The notes under the pieces are model-generated. The model worked only from the letters and a program-made list of their open reading frames with translations. It made no database searches and was not told the origin of the DNA. From a bacterium (lineage in GTDB: Bacteria; BMS3Abin14), in contig CP070719.1 of NCBI GenBank assembly GCA_020350725.1, forward strand, positions 2,276,718 to 2,340,717: a stretch of DNA of 64,000 nucleotides. Direction: 5' to 3'. The position numbers and the translations under genes are program-made. This document shows positions 1 through 7,142 of the stretch, in pieces (positions within the stretch are counted from its first letter, which is position 1; every line of letters begins with the position of its first letter).

Positions 1-78
1 ATCAAGCCCACCCTTGAGGGGAGGGAGCTGGCGGGCAAACTGGAGCGGCTGGGTATAAAAATACCCTGGGAAAGCTGA
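1..78 (+). CDS. C-terminal fragment of an unrecognised protein
   Basis: Frame 1 is open from the window edge to a TGA and encodes about 25 residues ending in IKIPWES. The composition (ELAGKLERLGIKIPW) looks like a real soluble C-terminus, but the fragment is too short to assign to a family. It is the only plus-strand gene near the start and converges on the minus-strand lyase gene. Confidence 0.4.
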   Translation: MKPTLEGRELAGKLERLGIKIPWES

Positions 79-395
79 TTCAAAATCAAATCGCCAAAAA
101 GCAACCTAACTTTTTAAAGAGAAAAGAAAAAAGTTAATGAAAGAATATTTCCTCACGTCCGTTTATCACAAATCCACAGTGACTCGCTTCCCCCGCTGCT
201 ATGAGAGCTTTTGTGGAAGATCAAGACTGAAAGGCACTACAAAGGTCCTCAACACTTGATTTAAATTCACTACGCCAATTCTCCCCATGGTGAAGTTTCT
301 GTCTTTGCCAGAGACGGATCAGTTTCCAGAGCAATAACTCAGGTCCCATACAATTCCTTTTTCCACTTTTCACCTTCCACTTTGTTTTCCTGCTC
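79..395. other. AT-richer intergenic stretch, no gene seen
   Basis: This is the gap between the converging first fragment and the lyase gene. It is clearly more AT-rich than its surroundings, with an A-rich run near 110-140. No convincing reading frame, tRNA or strong hairpin with a T-tract was seen. Confidence 0.5.
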
Positions 396-1139
396 CTATT
401 CGAAACCGAAGATCGCGCTCTGGATGACCCTGGTGATGTAGACCATCTGGTCCAGGGTGAGATAGGAGCCCTTCACCCTGTGCTCCCTTCTCCGGTACTC
501 TTTGGAGTGTTCCTCTGACCAGAGGAAGACATTCCGTTTTCAGAACACCTCGATGATACTCGGCTCCTCCAGTTCGAAGAAGTTCACGTCCGGTACGAAA
601 ACCAGCGGATCATTGCCTTCAGGAACGTTTGCACAAATTTCGCTGTCTATGGTGAGGGTCACTGTCTGCAGGCAGTGAGCGCATACTGACCTGACCTCCA
701 CGGAAAGCCGTTCCTTCCTCAGGCGCCCCTGCACGAAGGGCGTGGCAATAGCGTCGGCCGCTCAGGCCGCGTATATCAGCTCTCCTGTGCTGAAGGTCAG
801 ATGGTGCGGTGTAGCCTCGACGGTGACCGGGTATGCCCACACCACAGAACCTTCCCTGTTCCGGAACAGGAACGTCATGCGCTCTTCCAGTTCGTCAAGA
901 ATAGTGACCACCCGCTCCACAGGGAGATCCACTCCTTCAGCGATGAGAACGGGGGCCATAGGCTCACAGACGGCCGGCAGCTGTCCGACGACAAAGTGAT
1001 GGACCCGTCGGTGCTCCTCCGTCATAAAAGCCAGTTCTGTCTTGATTGCCTTCCGTGCCCTGTCCGCCCCTTTTTCCAGGAGGGAGCCGGGAAGGGGGAG
1101 CAGGTGTTTCCAGAAACCTCGGCGAATCTTTTCCTTCAT
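396..1139 (-). CDS. saoL: MerB-like organometallic lyase selenoprotein with two selenocysteines (SaoL type)
   Basis: The frame runs to TAG at 396-398 and is interrupted only by two UGA codons, at 762-764 and 540-542. Read through, it gives 247 residues with Sec at 126 and 200. The context IYAAUAADAIATPFVQG aligns without gaps with the MerB active-site stretch around Cys96 (LYAWCALDTLIFPALIG), keeping the Asp three residues on. EVFUKRNVFLW aligns with the MerB Cys159 region (SFCCHVHFF). MerB protonolyses carbon-mercury bonds using Cys96, Cys159 and Asp99; here both cysteines are replaced by Sec. I recall this as the SaoL family of a selenocysteine-assisted organometallic system, and the symbol rests on memory. 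The ATG at 1139 is preferred. A TTG at 1205 is also in frame (269 residues), but the TATAAT box would leave it almost leaderless. The in-vivo substrate (Hg, or another organometal) is inferred. Confidence 0.88.
510..527 (-). promoter_or_regulatory. bSECIS hairpin for the second UGA of saoL
   Basis: On the minus strand, a perfect 7-bp stem (TTCCTCT/AGAGGAA) closes a GGTC loop. The loop begins 19 nt after the UGA at 540-542. Bacterial SECIS elements have a short stem with G in the first two loop positions about 16-37 nt downstream of the UGA, so this fits and supports Sec insertion. Confidence 0.75.
724..742 (-). promoter_or_regulatory. weak candidate bSECIS for the first UGA of saoL
   Basis: A 5-bp stem CGCCC/GGGCG with a 9-nt loop starts about 19 nt after the UGA at 762-764. 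The loop lacks a G in its first two positions, so it matches the bacterial consensus less well than the second site. Another fold may be the real one. Confidence 0.3.
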
Positions 1140-1215
1140 ATGCAACTCGCTTTCGATCCGTTCGATGGAACCGCTGAACGTCCCGGTGATCTCGGAGACG
1201 ACCAAAGTTAGTCAG

Positions 1216-1244
1216 ATTATAACGTGTTTGACACGGGAGAAAAG
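1216..1244 (-). promoter_or_regulatory. Candidate saoL promoter with a dyad next to the -10
   Basis: A perfect TATAAT on the minus strand occupies 1216-1221. The expected -35 position shows only CTTTTC. Between them, at 1223-1235, lies the dyad CGTGT-N3-ACACG. A weak -35 plus a dyad in the spacer is the layout used by activators such as the MerR family, but no regulator gene is adjacent. A start of transcription near 1209 favours translation from the ATG at 1139. Confidence 0.4.
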
Positions 1245-1477
1245 GGGTTTCTGGACGCTGAATATCAGGACAAGGTCGATGAAACCGGGAGTGGTGGAAT
1301 CCCCGGATATCTCCTCAGGGCGTCATCCGCCGGTGCTCTTTGAACGGTGGCGGGCAACCGGATCGGCTATCGAAGTGTCCCCCCATCCGCAGCCTTGACT
1401 AAGGGCAGTGGCGAAGACAGGTGATCTTCGTATTCCGTAAGCAACCCCGGTCCCCGCGTTAGGGCTCAGAGTGCAGG

Positions 1478-1512
1478 GAAAAAGCTGTGTCCGGGAACTC
1501 CGTCCCGGACAC
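1478..1512 (-). terminator. Intrinsic terminator after the cluster-protein gene
   Basis: On the minus strand, GTGTCCGGGA pairs perfectly with TCCCGGACAC across a 6-nt loop (1487-1512) and is followed by AGCTTTTTCC. It lies just downstream of the gene ending at 1534 and separates that operon from saoL. Nothing else was seen in the rest of the 1140-1533 gap besides this terminator and the saoL promoter. Confidence 0.75.
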
Positions 1513-1533
1513 TCGAAGCCTCTCTAAGAATAA

Positions 1534-1998
1534 TCAGGCCCACTGTTCGGACAGGACCTCGCCCTGGAGGGAGACAACCACCACCTTCAGCGGTATCTTG
1601 CGCTCCGCCCTCTCCAGGCCCTGCTTGGCGATGGCCAGGAGGCCGCTGCAGCACGGGACCTGCATGATCATGGCTGTCAGTGTGTTGATGCGAGCCTCAT
1701 CGACGAGAGCTCTGATCTTCTCGATGTAGATCTCCTGGCCGGAGTCCAGCTTGGGACAGGCTATGGCCAGCGTGTTGCCCTTGAGGTGGTCCCTGTGGAA
1801 ATCCGCCAGGGCGAACGGCACGCAGTCGGCCGCCAGCAGAACGTCTGACTTCTCGAAGTAGGGAGCCTGCGGGCTGACCAGATGCATCTGAATGGGCCAC
1901 TGTCTCAACTCAGAAGGTCTTTTACCGGTTATGTCTTCCGTTGTTCCGCTATCCCTCTTTTCAAAGGACTGCATTCTTGATCCGGGACATCCTTGCAT
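1534..1998 (-). CDS. Ferredoxin-associated cysteine-rich protein, C-terminal domain only
   Basis: The 154-residue product resembles the C-terminal half of proteins that usually begin with two 4Fe-4S ferredoxin motifs. Signatures are RQWPIQMHLV, LLAADCVPFALADFHRD, ACPKLD and MQVPCCSGL. Cysteines at DC, AC and PCC remain, but the N-terminal ferredoxin part is absent. The start is well defined: GGGAGGT lies 8 nt before the ATG. It follows the hemerythrin gene by 15 nt, so the two form an operon closed by the terminator at 1478-1512. In related anaerobes such proteins sit beside hemerythrin or hybrid-cluster genes and are presumed redox partners. The exact reaction is unknown. Confidence 0.7.
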   Translation of the reverse strand: MQGCPGSRMQSFEKRDSGTTEDITGKRPSELRQWPIQMHLVSPQAPYFEKSDVLLAADCVPFALADFHRDHLKGNTLAIACPKLDSGQEIYIEKIRALVDEARINTLTAMIMQVPCCSGLLAIAKQGLERAERKIPLKVVVVSLQGEVLSEQWA

Positions 1999-2013
1999 TT
2001 CGATTACCTCCCT

Positions 2014-2796
2014 TTATTGCGATGCAAACTTCTCGTTTAACGTTCTCAGAAATTCCAGGTTGCGCCGGGGCAGGTCACTGCCGAGCTCGGCATCGGCCTC
2101 CGAGAACTTCCGATAGATCTCGCCCACCTGGCTGGTGGTCAATCCACGGTCGATCCACGGGAAAAGGATCTCGTCCTCCTTTGTGATGTGTTCGGTGAGC
2201 AACGCCTGATAGGCCGTAAGGTGGCTGATGATCTCCTCCCTGTTGCCCGTGTCGATGGCATCCACCACAGCCTGAATGTGGCCCCGGGCAGTGACGTGGT
2301 CCTCCATGATGACGTTGATGATCTCCAGTGACCGGTCGGTGTATTCGAAGAGGATATCCTCCTCCTTGGCGTGGTGGTACCTGTCGGCGTATTCACGGAT
2401 GAAGCGGATAACGTTAAACAGGAGATCCCTGTCGATGTCCTCGTCCTGCGCCACCAGCTCAAGGACCTCTGAGATGTAGGCGACCAACTGCTTGATGTGC
2501 ACGTGTTCGTCCACCAGCTCCTGCATGGGAGGAGAGAACTTGAACTCCTCCTTTTCCTTCCCTTCGGCCACCTCCCTCAGCTGGACGTTCCGTTCGGGAT
2601 AGAGTTCCTTTTCCATCCGATACATCAGCATCGCCTCGTCCTTGCCGGGCAGATTGTGAATGGTCACGACGTCCCGGAGAAGGCAGGTGGCCACCGTACA
2701 GGGTACGCAGCCGATATGGTACTCCTCAAGGATTTCGCCGATTCTGGGGTTTTTCTCGATGACCTCTTTTACGGACATGTTCATGAAGTTCTGCAT
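2014..2796 (-). CDS. Hemerythrin-domain protein with DUF1858-like N-terminus
   Basis: The 260-residue protein has a short N-terminal module of about 70 residues with VKEVIEKNPRIGEILEEYHIGCVPC cut by two cysteines, typical of DUF1858-like regions. It is followed by a hemerythrin four-helix domain. The di-iron ligands expected of the fold are visible in DEHVHIKQL, YHHAKEEDILF, EDHVTARGHI and TEHITKEDEILFPW. Hemerythrins bind O2 or NO, or sense redox state, in the cytoplasm. A strong AAGGAGGT site precedes the ATG. It is the first gene of an operon with the downstream cluster protein and lies upstream of the saoL transcription unit. A role in protecting oxygen-sensitive corrinoid or selenol enzymes nearby is inference only. 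Confidence 0.85.
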   Translation of the reverse strand: MQNFMNMSVKEVIEKNPRIGEILEEYHIGCVPCTVATCLLRDVVTIHNLPGKDEAMLMYRMEKELYPERNVQLREVAEGKEKEEFKFSPPMQELVDEHVHIKQLVAYISEVLELVAQDEDIDRDLLFNVIRFIREYADRYHHAKEEDILFEYTDRSLEIINVIMEDHVTARGHIQAVVDAIDTGNREEIISHLTAYQALLTEHITKEDEILFPWIDRGLTTSQVGEIYRKFSEADAELGSDLPRRNLEFLRTLNEKFASQ

Positions 2797-2971
2797 TGCT
2801 CTACCTCCTTGGGACCAATACTAGTCGCAGGCGCATCAGGATTCATTGACCTGGGTCAAGAGGGAGGGCCTTCGACGTTTTTGAAAGGCGAAAAGCGGGA
2901 AGAGAGCGGCAAAAAGCCAGAAATGTGCTCCGGGACACCGAATGGTGGCAAAACGGCAAAACTAACAAAAA

Positions 2972-3215
2972 GGGGTCAGAGCACTTTACCCTCACAATGG
3001 CACCGGAGCAAAAAAGGGTAAAAAGGGGGTCAGAGCACTTTACCCTCACAATGGCACCGGAACAAAAAAGAGCAAAAAGGGGTCAGAGCACTTTACCGAG
3101 AGCAAAAAGGGGTCAGAGCACTTTACCGGGAGCAAAAAAGGGTAAAAAGGGGGTCAGAGCACTTGACGGAGCACATTACGCTTTTGATGATCAGAAAAAG
3201 GGGGTCAGAGCACTT
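2972..3215 (+). repeat. Six-copy GGGGTCAGAGCACTT repeat cluster (plus orientation)
   Basis: Exact GGGGTCAGAGCACTT cores start at 2972, 3026, 3079, 3109, 3150 and 3201. The first two sit in a larger unit of about 50 bp that includes ACCCTCACAATGGCACCGG. Spacing is irregular and there are no unique spacers, so it is not a CRISPR array. The motif resembles the extragenic repeats mobilised by REP-associated transposases; no such transposase is in the window. The full gene gap is 2797-3437. Confidence 0.9.
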
Positions 3216-3437
3216 GATCAGCTTTGCGCTTCTGGTGATCAGGGTTCAATTCGTTCAGGGATTGATATGGGAAATGGGTGAGGAAAGGAAGGGGCCGTCC
3301 GCCCCGGTGAAGAGAAACCCTAATGTTTCGGCGTCAACTCGCTCTTCTTTCGATCATCACCTGTGGTCCTGTGCCGTTGCCTCTGCAGGGGGAACTCTGT
3401 CTCCTCTGCCGAAACACGAAACCCGGACCCGACTCCT

Positions 3438-3779
3438 TCAACAGCACCCGGAACCGGATCCCACCGGGGGAGTGCCGTCGGTATCCTCCTCCGATTCGCC
3501 TGTTATCGTGCAACAGGTCACGCTGGATCGGCCCAGGGCGGTGTTGATCACCGCCTGAGCGCAGCCGACGCCGGACTCGACGGTGATGGCGTCCTCCGGG
3601 CAGTTGCGGGCGCAGGCGCCGCACTCCATGCAGGCGTCCAGGTCCGAGATGACGGTGCGTCCGTCCACGAGGACCATGACGGTGTGAGGACAGACGACGG
3701 TGCACATGCCGCAGCCGCTGCACCTGTCCTCGCTCAGCTGAAGGCTGGACACGTTTCCAAGATAGACCAGGCGGGTCAC
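3438..3779 (-). CDS. hgcB: HgcB, ferredoxin partner in mercury methylation
   Basis: The 113-residue ferredoxin carries two CxxCxxCxxxC motifs (Cys 20-23-26-30 and 50-53-56-60) for two 4Fe-4S clusters, a further Cys73, and vicinal CC pairs at 89-90 and at the extreme C-terminus (112-113). HgcB is proposed to reduce the HgcA cobalamin, and its C-terminal cysteines are implicated in handling Hg(II). The GTG start overlaps the hgcA stop (GTGA), so the two are translationally coupled. Its position directly after HgcA and its tail cysteines distinguish it from ordinary 2x4Fe-4S ferredoxins. Confidence 0.93.
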   Translation of the reverse strand: MTRLVYLGNVSSLQLSEDRCSGCGMCTVVCPHTVMVLVDGRTVISDLDACMECGACARNCPEDAITVESGVGCAQAVINTALGRSSVTCCTITGESEEDTDGTPPVGSGSGCC

Positions 3780-4921
3780 AGGGAGCCTCCGCGGGAGAAG
3801 ATGAGGGCCAGGATCCATATTGCCAGTCCAAGGATAAGTGCCCCCGCCTGCAGAGGAACCGCAATGCGCATCTCCCTTCTGACTCCGGCAAGGGAAGTGA
3901 AGGTGGATGAACCGGTGAAGTTCAGGCCCAGGAAGGAGGACAGGGCAGGGATCAGCAGGACCCAGGACGCCGTCTCCAGGTTGGTTAAGGTGGTTCCCGA
4001 TGCTGATGAAAGTGCCAAAAGGACTGCGGCAGCGGCTGTTCCGGTCCAAAATCCCTTCAGGGAGAAAGCTCTGCCGGGCAGCCAGGGAAGGAGGAGGGGA
4101 ACGAGAACAGCCCCGGCGACTACAGCCAGGGAAAGGGATATCGCTGCGGTAAAGCCGGCGTGGAGGGCGTCGGAGGTGAAGGTCCCGCGGCCAAAGAGGC
4201 CGGAAAGAAGCGCCAGGGCTGCCCCAATGAGAACTGCGTACTTGAGGGACGGAACAAGCTCCATGGGAATAAGGGCGGCGCGCTCCCTGATGGGGAATGA
4301 TTTGACGCGCATGGCGGGAGAGGCCCTGAGGTTTCCGGCCAGGAAGCCGGCAATATCGCGGGCCTCAATGGGCCCGTACACCACCCGAAAGCCGGAAAGT
4401 TCTTTGACCCGGTGGGCGGCCACGCCGGGGGCTCCCAACTGGGGGAGGATGATCCTGGATCGGTCCGTGACGGAGGCCAGCCTGCTGTCCTTTATCCTCG
4501 CCACCAGTTCGTCCGTTCCGAAGGTCCCCTTGCCGGCTGCGCACCAGACGTTGATTCCTTTCGTGTCCAATACAAGGACCCAGACATCCAGGCCGTCCAG
4601 GGCCGAGCGCAGGAGATCGAACGTCATCCGGTAATTGGCGGTGACGAGGATCTCCGATTGCCGGTCCGGCAGACCCACGGCATATAGGCCGGGCCTGACG
4701 GTGTAGTTCATCCGGCGGATTCCCCACCGCACCCGGAACATCCCGAAGATGTCGGCGGCACTGAGTGTGGTCGACACCTGAGGGACGGGGCCCGCCGGCG
4801 TGTCCAGGGTTCCGATGATGGAAGGAGGCAGGGGTTGTTCAGCCGCTGAGGAGGGCCCGAGCTCTGAAACTGTCTCCGTCCCGGAGCAGGAGGCGGACGA
4901 TGTACACTGTGTATCACCCAA
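3776..4921 (-). CDS. hgcA: HgcA, corrinoid mercury methyltransferase
   Basis: The 381-residue protein has the diagnostic cap-helix motif NVWCAAGKGTFGT at 124-136. Cys127 is the expected lower axial cobalt ligand, as in N(V/I)WCAAGK of known HgcA. An N-terminal cobalamin-binding domain is followed from about residue 225 by hydrophobic segments forming the C-terminal membrane domain (five helices in the family). HgcA transfers a methyl group to Hg(II), giving methylmercury, with HgcB. The start is a TTG at 4921; the first 50 residues are poorly conserved, so a later start is possible. The family belongs to the CdhD/corrinoid iron-sulfur lineage, but that lineage lacks the membrane domain. Confidence 0.95.
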   Translation of the reverse strand: MGDTQCTSSASCSGTETVSELGPSSAAEQPLPPSIIGTLDTPAGPVPQVSTTLSAADIFGMFRVRWGIRRMNYTVRPGLYAVGLPDRQSEILVTANYRMTFDLLRSALDGLDVWVLVLDTKGINVWCAAGKGTFGTDELVARIKDSRLASVTDRSRIILPQLGAPGVAAHRVKELSGFRVVYGPIEARDIAGFLAGNLRASPAMRVKSFPIRERAALIPMELVPSLKYAVLIGAALALLSGLFGRGTFTSDALHAGFTAAISLSLAVVAGAVLVPLLLPWLPGRAFSLKGFWTGTAAAAVLLALSSASGTTLTNLETASWVLLIPALSSFLGLNFTGSSTFTSLAGVRREMRIAVPLQAGALILGLAIWILALIFSRGGSL

Positions 4922-5077
4922 GGAAAACGGACCTCAAAGGCAAGTCTGTCAGGAAGACCCGGGCTGTTGGGCCGGACTTCGGTGCCGGGCTCCCATTTCC
5001 GACCTCTTTTCTATCATCTTGATCGTCAAATTTACATGGGAAAATGGGGGTTGGCAGAGAGGGAGATCAGATCCCTT

Positions 5078-5452
5078 TCAACTACCTTGCTCCTCATCCC
5101 TCAACCTCACTTTCTGGAAGCATCCGACGAATTCGTCCTTCCGGATTATGGGGGCGAAGGTCACCAGGTGGGATTTGCCGTAGGGTGCTGCCTGAAAATG
5201 AAAGGATTCCATTCTACCCTCCGCGAAGGCTTGAAGCATGAAGTCCACTCTCTCATTGCTGGCGGCCTGCTGGTGATGGGAGCGGATGTCTTAACCGAGG
5301 TATTCAGGTTTCCGGTCGAGGATGGTCGTGGAATGCCGATATTAGTAGAGAAGGATCCCGCGCGCGTCAGTGATGGTAACGGATACCGCCATGCAGTCCA
5401 TGGCGAGGTCCTTCAGTTCGGCCAATGCAGCCTTCGTTTCATCGAGATCCAT
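5078..5452 (-). pseudogene. PAS-domain gene broken by two TAA codons
   Basis: From an ATG at 5452 the frame encodes a recognisable PAS domain of the hemerythrin/DUF438-associated type: MAVSVTITDARGILLY, then YRHSTTILDRKPEYLG, then NERVDFMLQAFAEG, PYGKSHLVTFAPI and EFVGCFQKVRL. It is interrupted by TAA after ILLY and TAA after EYLG. Both are UAA, so selenocysteine cannot explain them, and a change from AAA (Lys) would account for the second. It lies 156 bp upstream of hgcA on the same strand and may be the remnant of a sensor for the locus. Confidence 0.7.
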
Positions 5453-5553
5453 GGGGAGCTTCGTCAATAAGAGTCGTCCCCGGGTCCGCCGATCATCATT
5501 CTCCATTTCTCCGATATCCTACCTCGGATTTCCAATTTCCCGTCTCAGGCCTT

Positions 5554-5874
5554 TCATCCATAGGTGAGCTGTTCTCTTATCTCATAGTGCTGTGATCGCT
5601 CGTCAAATCGTGACAGGACCTCTCTGGCTTTGCCGGGCACATAGGCCAGTTCATAATCCTCTCCGGCAAAGCGCTTCACCGCATCCCAGGAATCGAACCA
5701 CATGATGGTGACGAATTCCACCTCTCCGTCCAATGGTCGACGAAACAGCTGGATTCCCCTATAGCCGGATACATTCTTCTTGGCGATTCCCGGAAATATC
5801 TCCGTCCTGAGCAGGTTTTCGTACACGTCGGCATTGTCCGGCGTCGTCCAGCCGTGCCATATTCTTCCAACCAT
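5554..5874 (-). CDS. ABM-type (antibiotic biosynthesis monooxygenase-like) small protein
   Basis: The 106-residue product starts MVGRIWHGWT at an ATG with AAGGAG 7 nt upstream. A longer frame reaching 5952 would run into the neighbouring gene and lacks a better site. The pattern with IQLFRR, VEFVTIMWFDSWDAVKRFAGEDYELAYVP and a C-terminal HYEI is typical of dimeric ferredoxin-like-fold ABM proteins, a group that includes heme-degrading and quinone-modifying enzymes. No specific substrate can be read from the sequence. It follows the ferritin-like gene by 37 bp and is probably co-transcribed with it. Confidence 0.7.
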   Translation of the reverse strand: MVGRIWHGWTTPDNADVYENLLRTEIFPGIAKKNVSGYRGIQLFRRPLDGEVEFVTIMWFDSWDAVKRFAGEDYELAYVPGKAREVLSRFDERSQHYEIREQLTYG

Positions 5875-5911
5875 TTTTCTCTCCTTGGGAATGGAGGCCC
5901 GAACGGCCCCT

Positions 5912-6340
5912 TCAGAGAAGATTCCTCCAGTTGGCCGAGTGCTTTTTTTCATCCTCCAGGAACTCGCCGATGAAGGCCCTCTCCTGTTCGGTGAAAGCCC
6001 CCTCCCTGAGGAAGGCGGAGTACTCCCGGGCAGCCTTATCCTCGAAGGCGATGTCGCCTCGAAGGACAGCCCTCCGGCCGAAAAGAGACGTTATCCGACC
6101 AAGCACCTGACCCACCAGCCAGTAGATGGGCCATTGCGGTGACGGTGAGATGCCCCTGGCCCGGAGAAAGGACCGAAAGGTCTCCCGGTGATGCTCCTCG
6201 TTCTTCATCGCGGACACCATCATGGATCGCTCTGCAGGGTCGGCCAGAGCGCCCACCTGAGTCCGGTAGATCTGGACGGCCATGACCTCCAGGTTGAAGA
6301 ATTTTTTCAGGATTCCGGCGGTTCGACGATCGGTCGACAT
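5912..6340 (-). CDS. Ferritin-like diiron protein (COQ7/demethoxyubiquinone hydroxylase-like)
   Basis: The 142-residue protein has the helical diiron pattern: EVMAVQIY in helix 1, NEEHHRETF (ExxH) in helix 2, REYSAFLREG in helix 3 and DEKKHSANW in helix 4. It resembles short ferritin-like proteins annotated as COQ7-family. In an anaerobe it more likely acts in oxygen or peroxide handling than in ubiquinone synthesis. The ATG has GGGGTGGGG upstream. It sits between msrA and the ABM gene, all on the same strand, which suggests an oxidative-stress group. Confidence 0.7.
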   Translation of the reverse strand: MSTDRRTAGILKKFFNLEVMAVQIYRTQVGALADPAERSMMVSAMKNEEHHRETFRSFLRARGISPSPQWPIYWLVGQVLGRITSLFGRRAVLRGDIAFEDKAAREYSAFLREGAFTEQERAFIGEFLEDEKKHSANWRNLL

Positions 6341-6432
6341 GTCCCCACCCCCCGGGGAGTATTTTCAGAAATAGCTCCCTGTTATTGTAGCCGGGTTCGG
6401 GACAGGATCTCACAAAGCCCTTCCCCGTTCGG

Positions 6433-7095
6433 CTATTTTTCTTCCTTCCCCCATACCCCGATCAGGTACTGGTCGCGTCCGGACCCCCACCTGTAATACT
6501 TGTAGCGGACAGGTTTTTTCAGATAGTAATCCTGATGGTAATCCTCGGCGGGCCAGAACTTTCCCGCCTCTACGATCTCGGTGACGATGGGTCCATCGAA
6601 CCTTCCCGACCGCGCTATCCGCTCCTTCGAGGCTTCGGCCACTTTCCGTTGCTCCTCATCGTGGTAGAAAACGGCTGTCCTGTACTGGCTGCCCACGTCC
6701 ACGAACTGCCTGTCGGGTGTCGTGGGATTGATCTGGCGCCAGAACACCTCCAGGAGTTCCTCGTAGGAGATCCTTGAGGGATCGTAGAGGATCTGAACCG
6801 CCTCGGCATGACCGGTTGTGCCGGCAGAGACCTCCTGGTATGTCGGATTATCCTTGTGCCCCCCGATATAACCGGACGTTGTCGAGATCACTCCGTCCAG
6901 TTTGTCGAAGGGAGGCTCCATGCACCAGAAGCAACCTCCGGCCAGAGTTGCCACGGCGAGTTCGTCGCTTTGTTGCGCACCCGTCATGTTTTCTCCCGCT
7001 TGTTTGTCGGCCGTCCCGGTTCCCTTCAACATGCCCGCCGAGGCCAGGCCCACCCCTATTACCAGTATATAAATGCCAATTCTTTTCCTATACAC
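6433..7095 (-). CDS. msrA: Peptide methionine sulfoxide reductase MsrA, exported or membrane-anchored
   Basis: The 220-residue product contains the MsrA catalytic motif GCFWC at 54-58, GYIGG, the signature YQEVSAGTTGHAEAV and the C-terminal EDYHQDYY. Here the catalytic residue is an ordinary cysteine. MsrA reduces S-methionine sulfoxide using thiols. A GTG at 7095 with AAGGAG 7 nt upstream is the best start. It gives a hydrophobic leader (IYILVIGVGLASAG), so the enzyme probably works outside the cytoplasm. It lies 47 bp after the MerP-like selenoprotein, in one operon, so both products may act in the periplasm. Confidence 0.9.
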   Translation of the reverse strand: MYRKRIGIYILVIGVGLASAGMLKGTGTADKQAGENMTGAQQSDELAVATLAGGCFWCMEPPFDKLDGVISTTSGYIGGHKDNPTYQEVSAGTTGHAEAVQILYDPSRISYEELLEVFWRQINPTTPDRQFVDVGSQYRTAVFYHDEEQRKVAEASKERIARSGRFDGPIVTEIVEAGKFWPAEDYHQDYYLKKPVRYKYYRWGSGRDQYLIGVWGKEEK

Positions 7096-7142
7096 CAGAA
7101 TTCTCCTTATTTCATCGCTGCCGCTCAGTGGGTGCCACACGT

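Noticed and set aside
1460-1536. UGA read-through at the end of the cluster-protein gene
   Set aside because: The extension matches no family pattern and runs into the intrinsic terminator.
2972-3215. Possible CRISPR array
   Set aside because: The 15-bp core is too short, spacing varies from about 30 to 54 bp, spacers are not unique, and there are no cas genes.
3363-4634. A 423-codon plus-strand frame opposite hgcB-hgcA
   Set aside because: Arg/Pro/Ala/Ser-rich antisense translation of genes identified by their cobalamin and ferredoxin motifs.
5078-5452. Selenocysteine or other recoding in the PAS frame
   Set aside because: Both in-frame stops are TAA, not TGA, so it is treated as a pseudogene.
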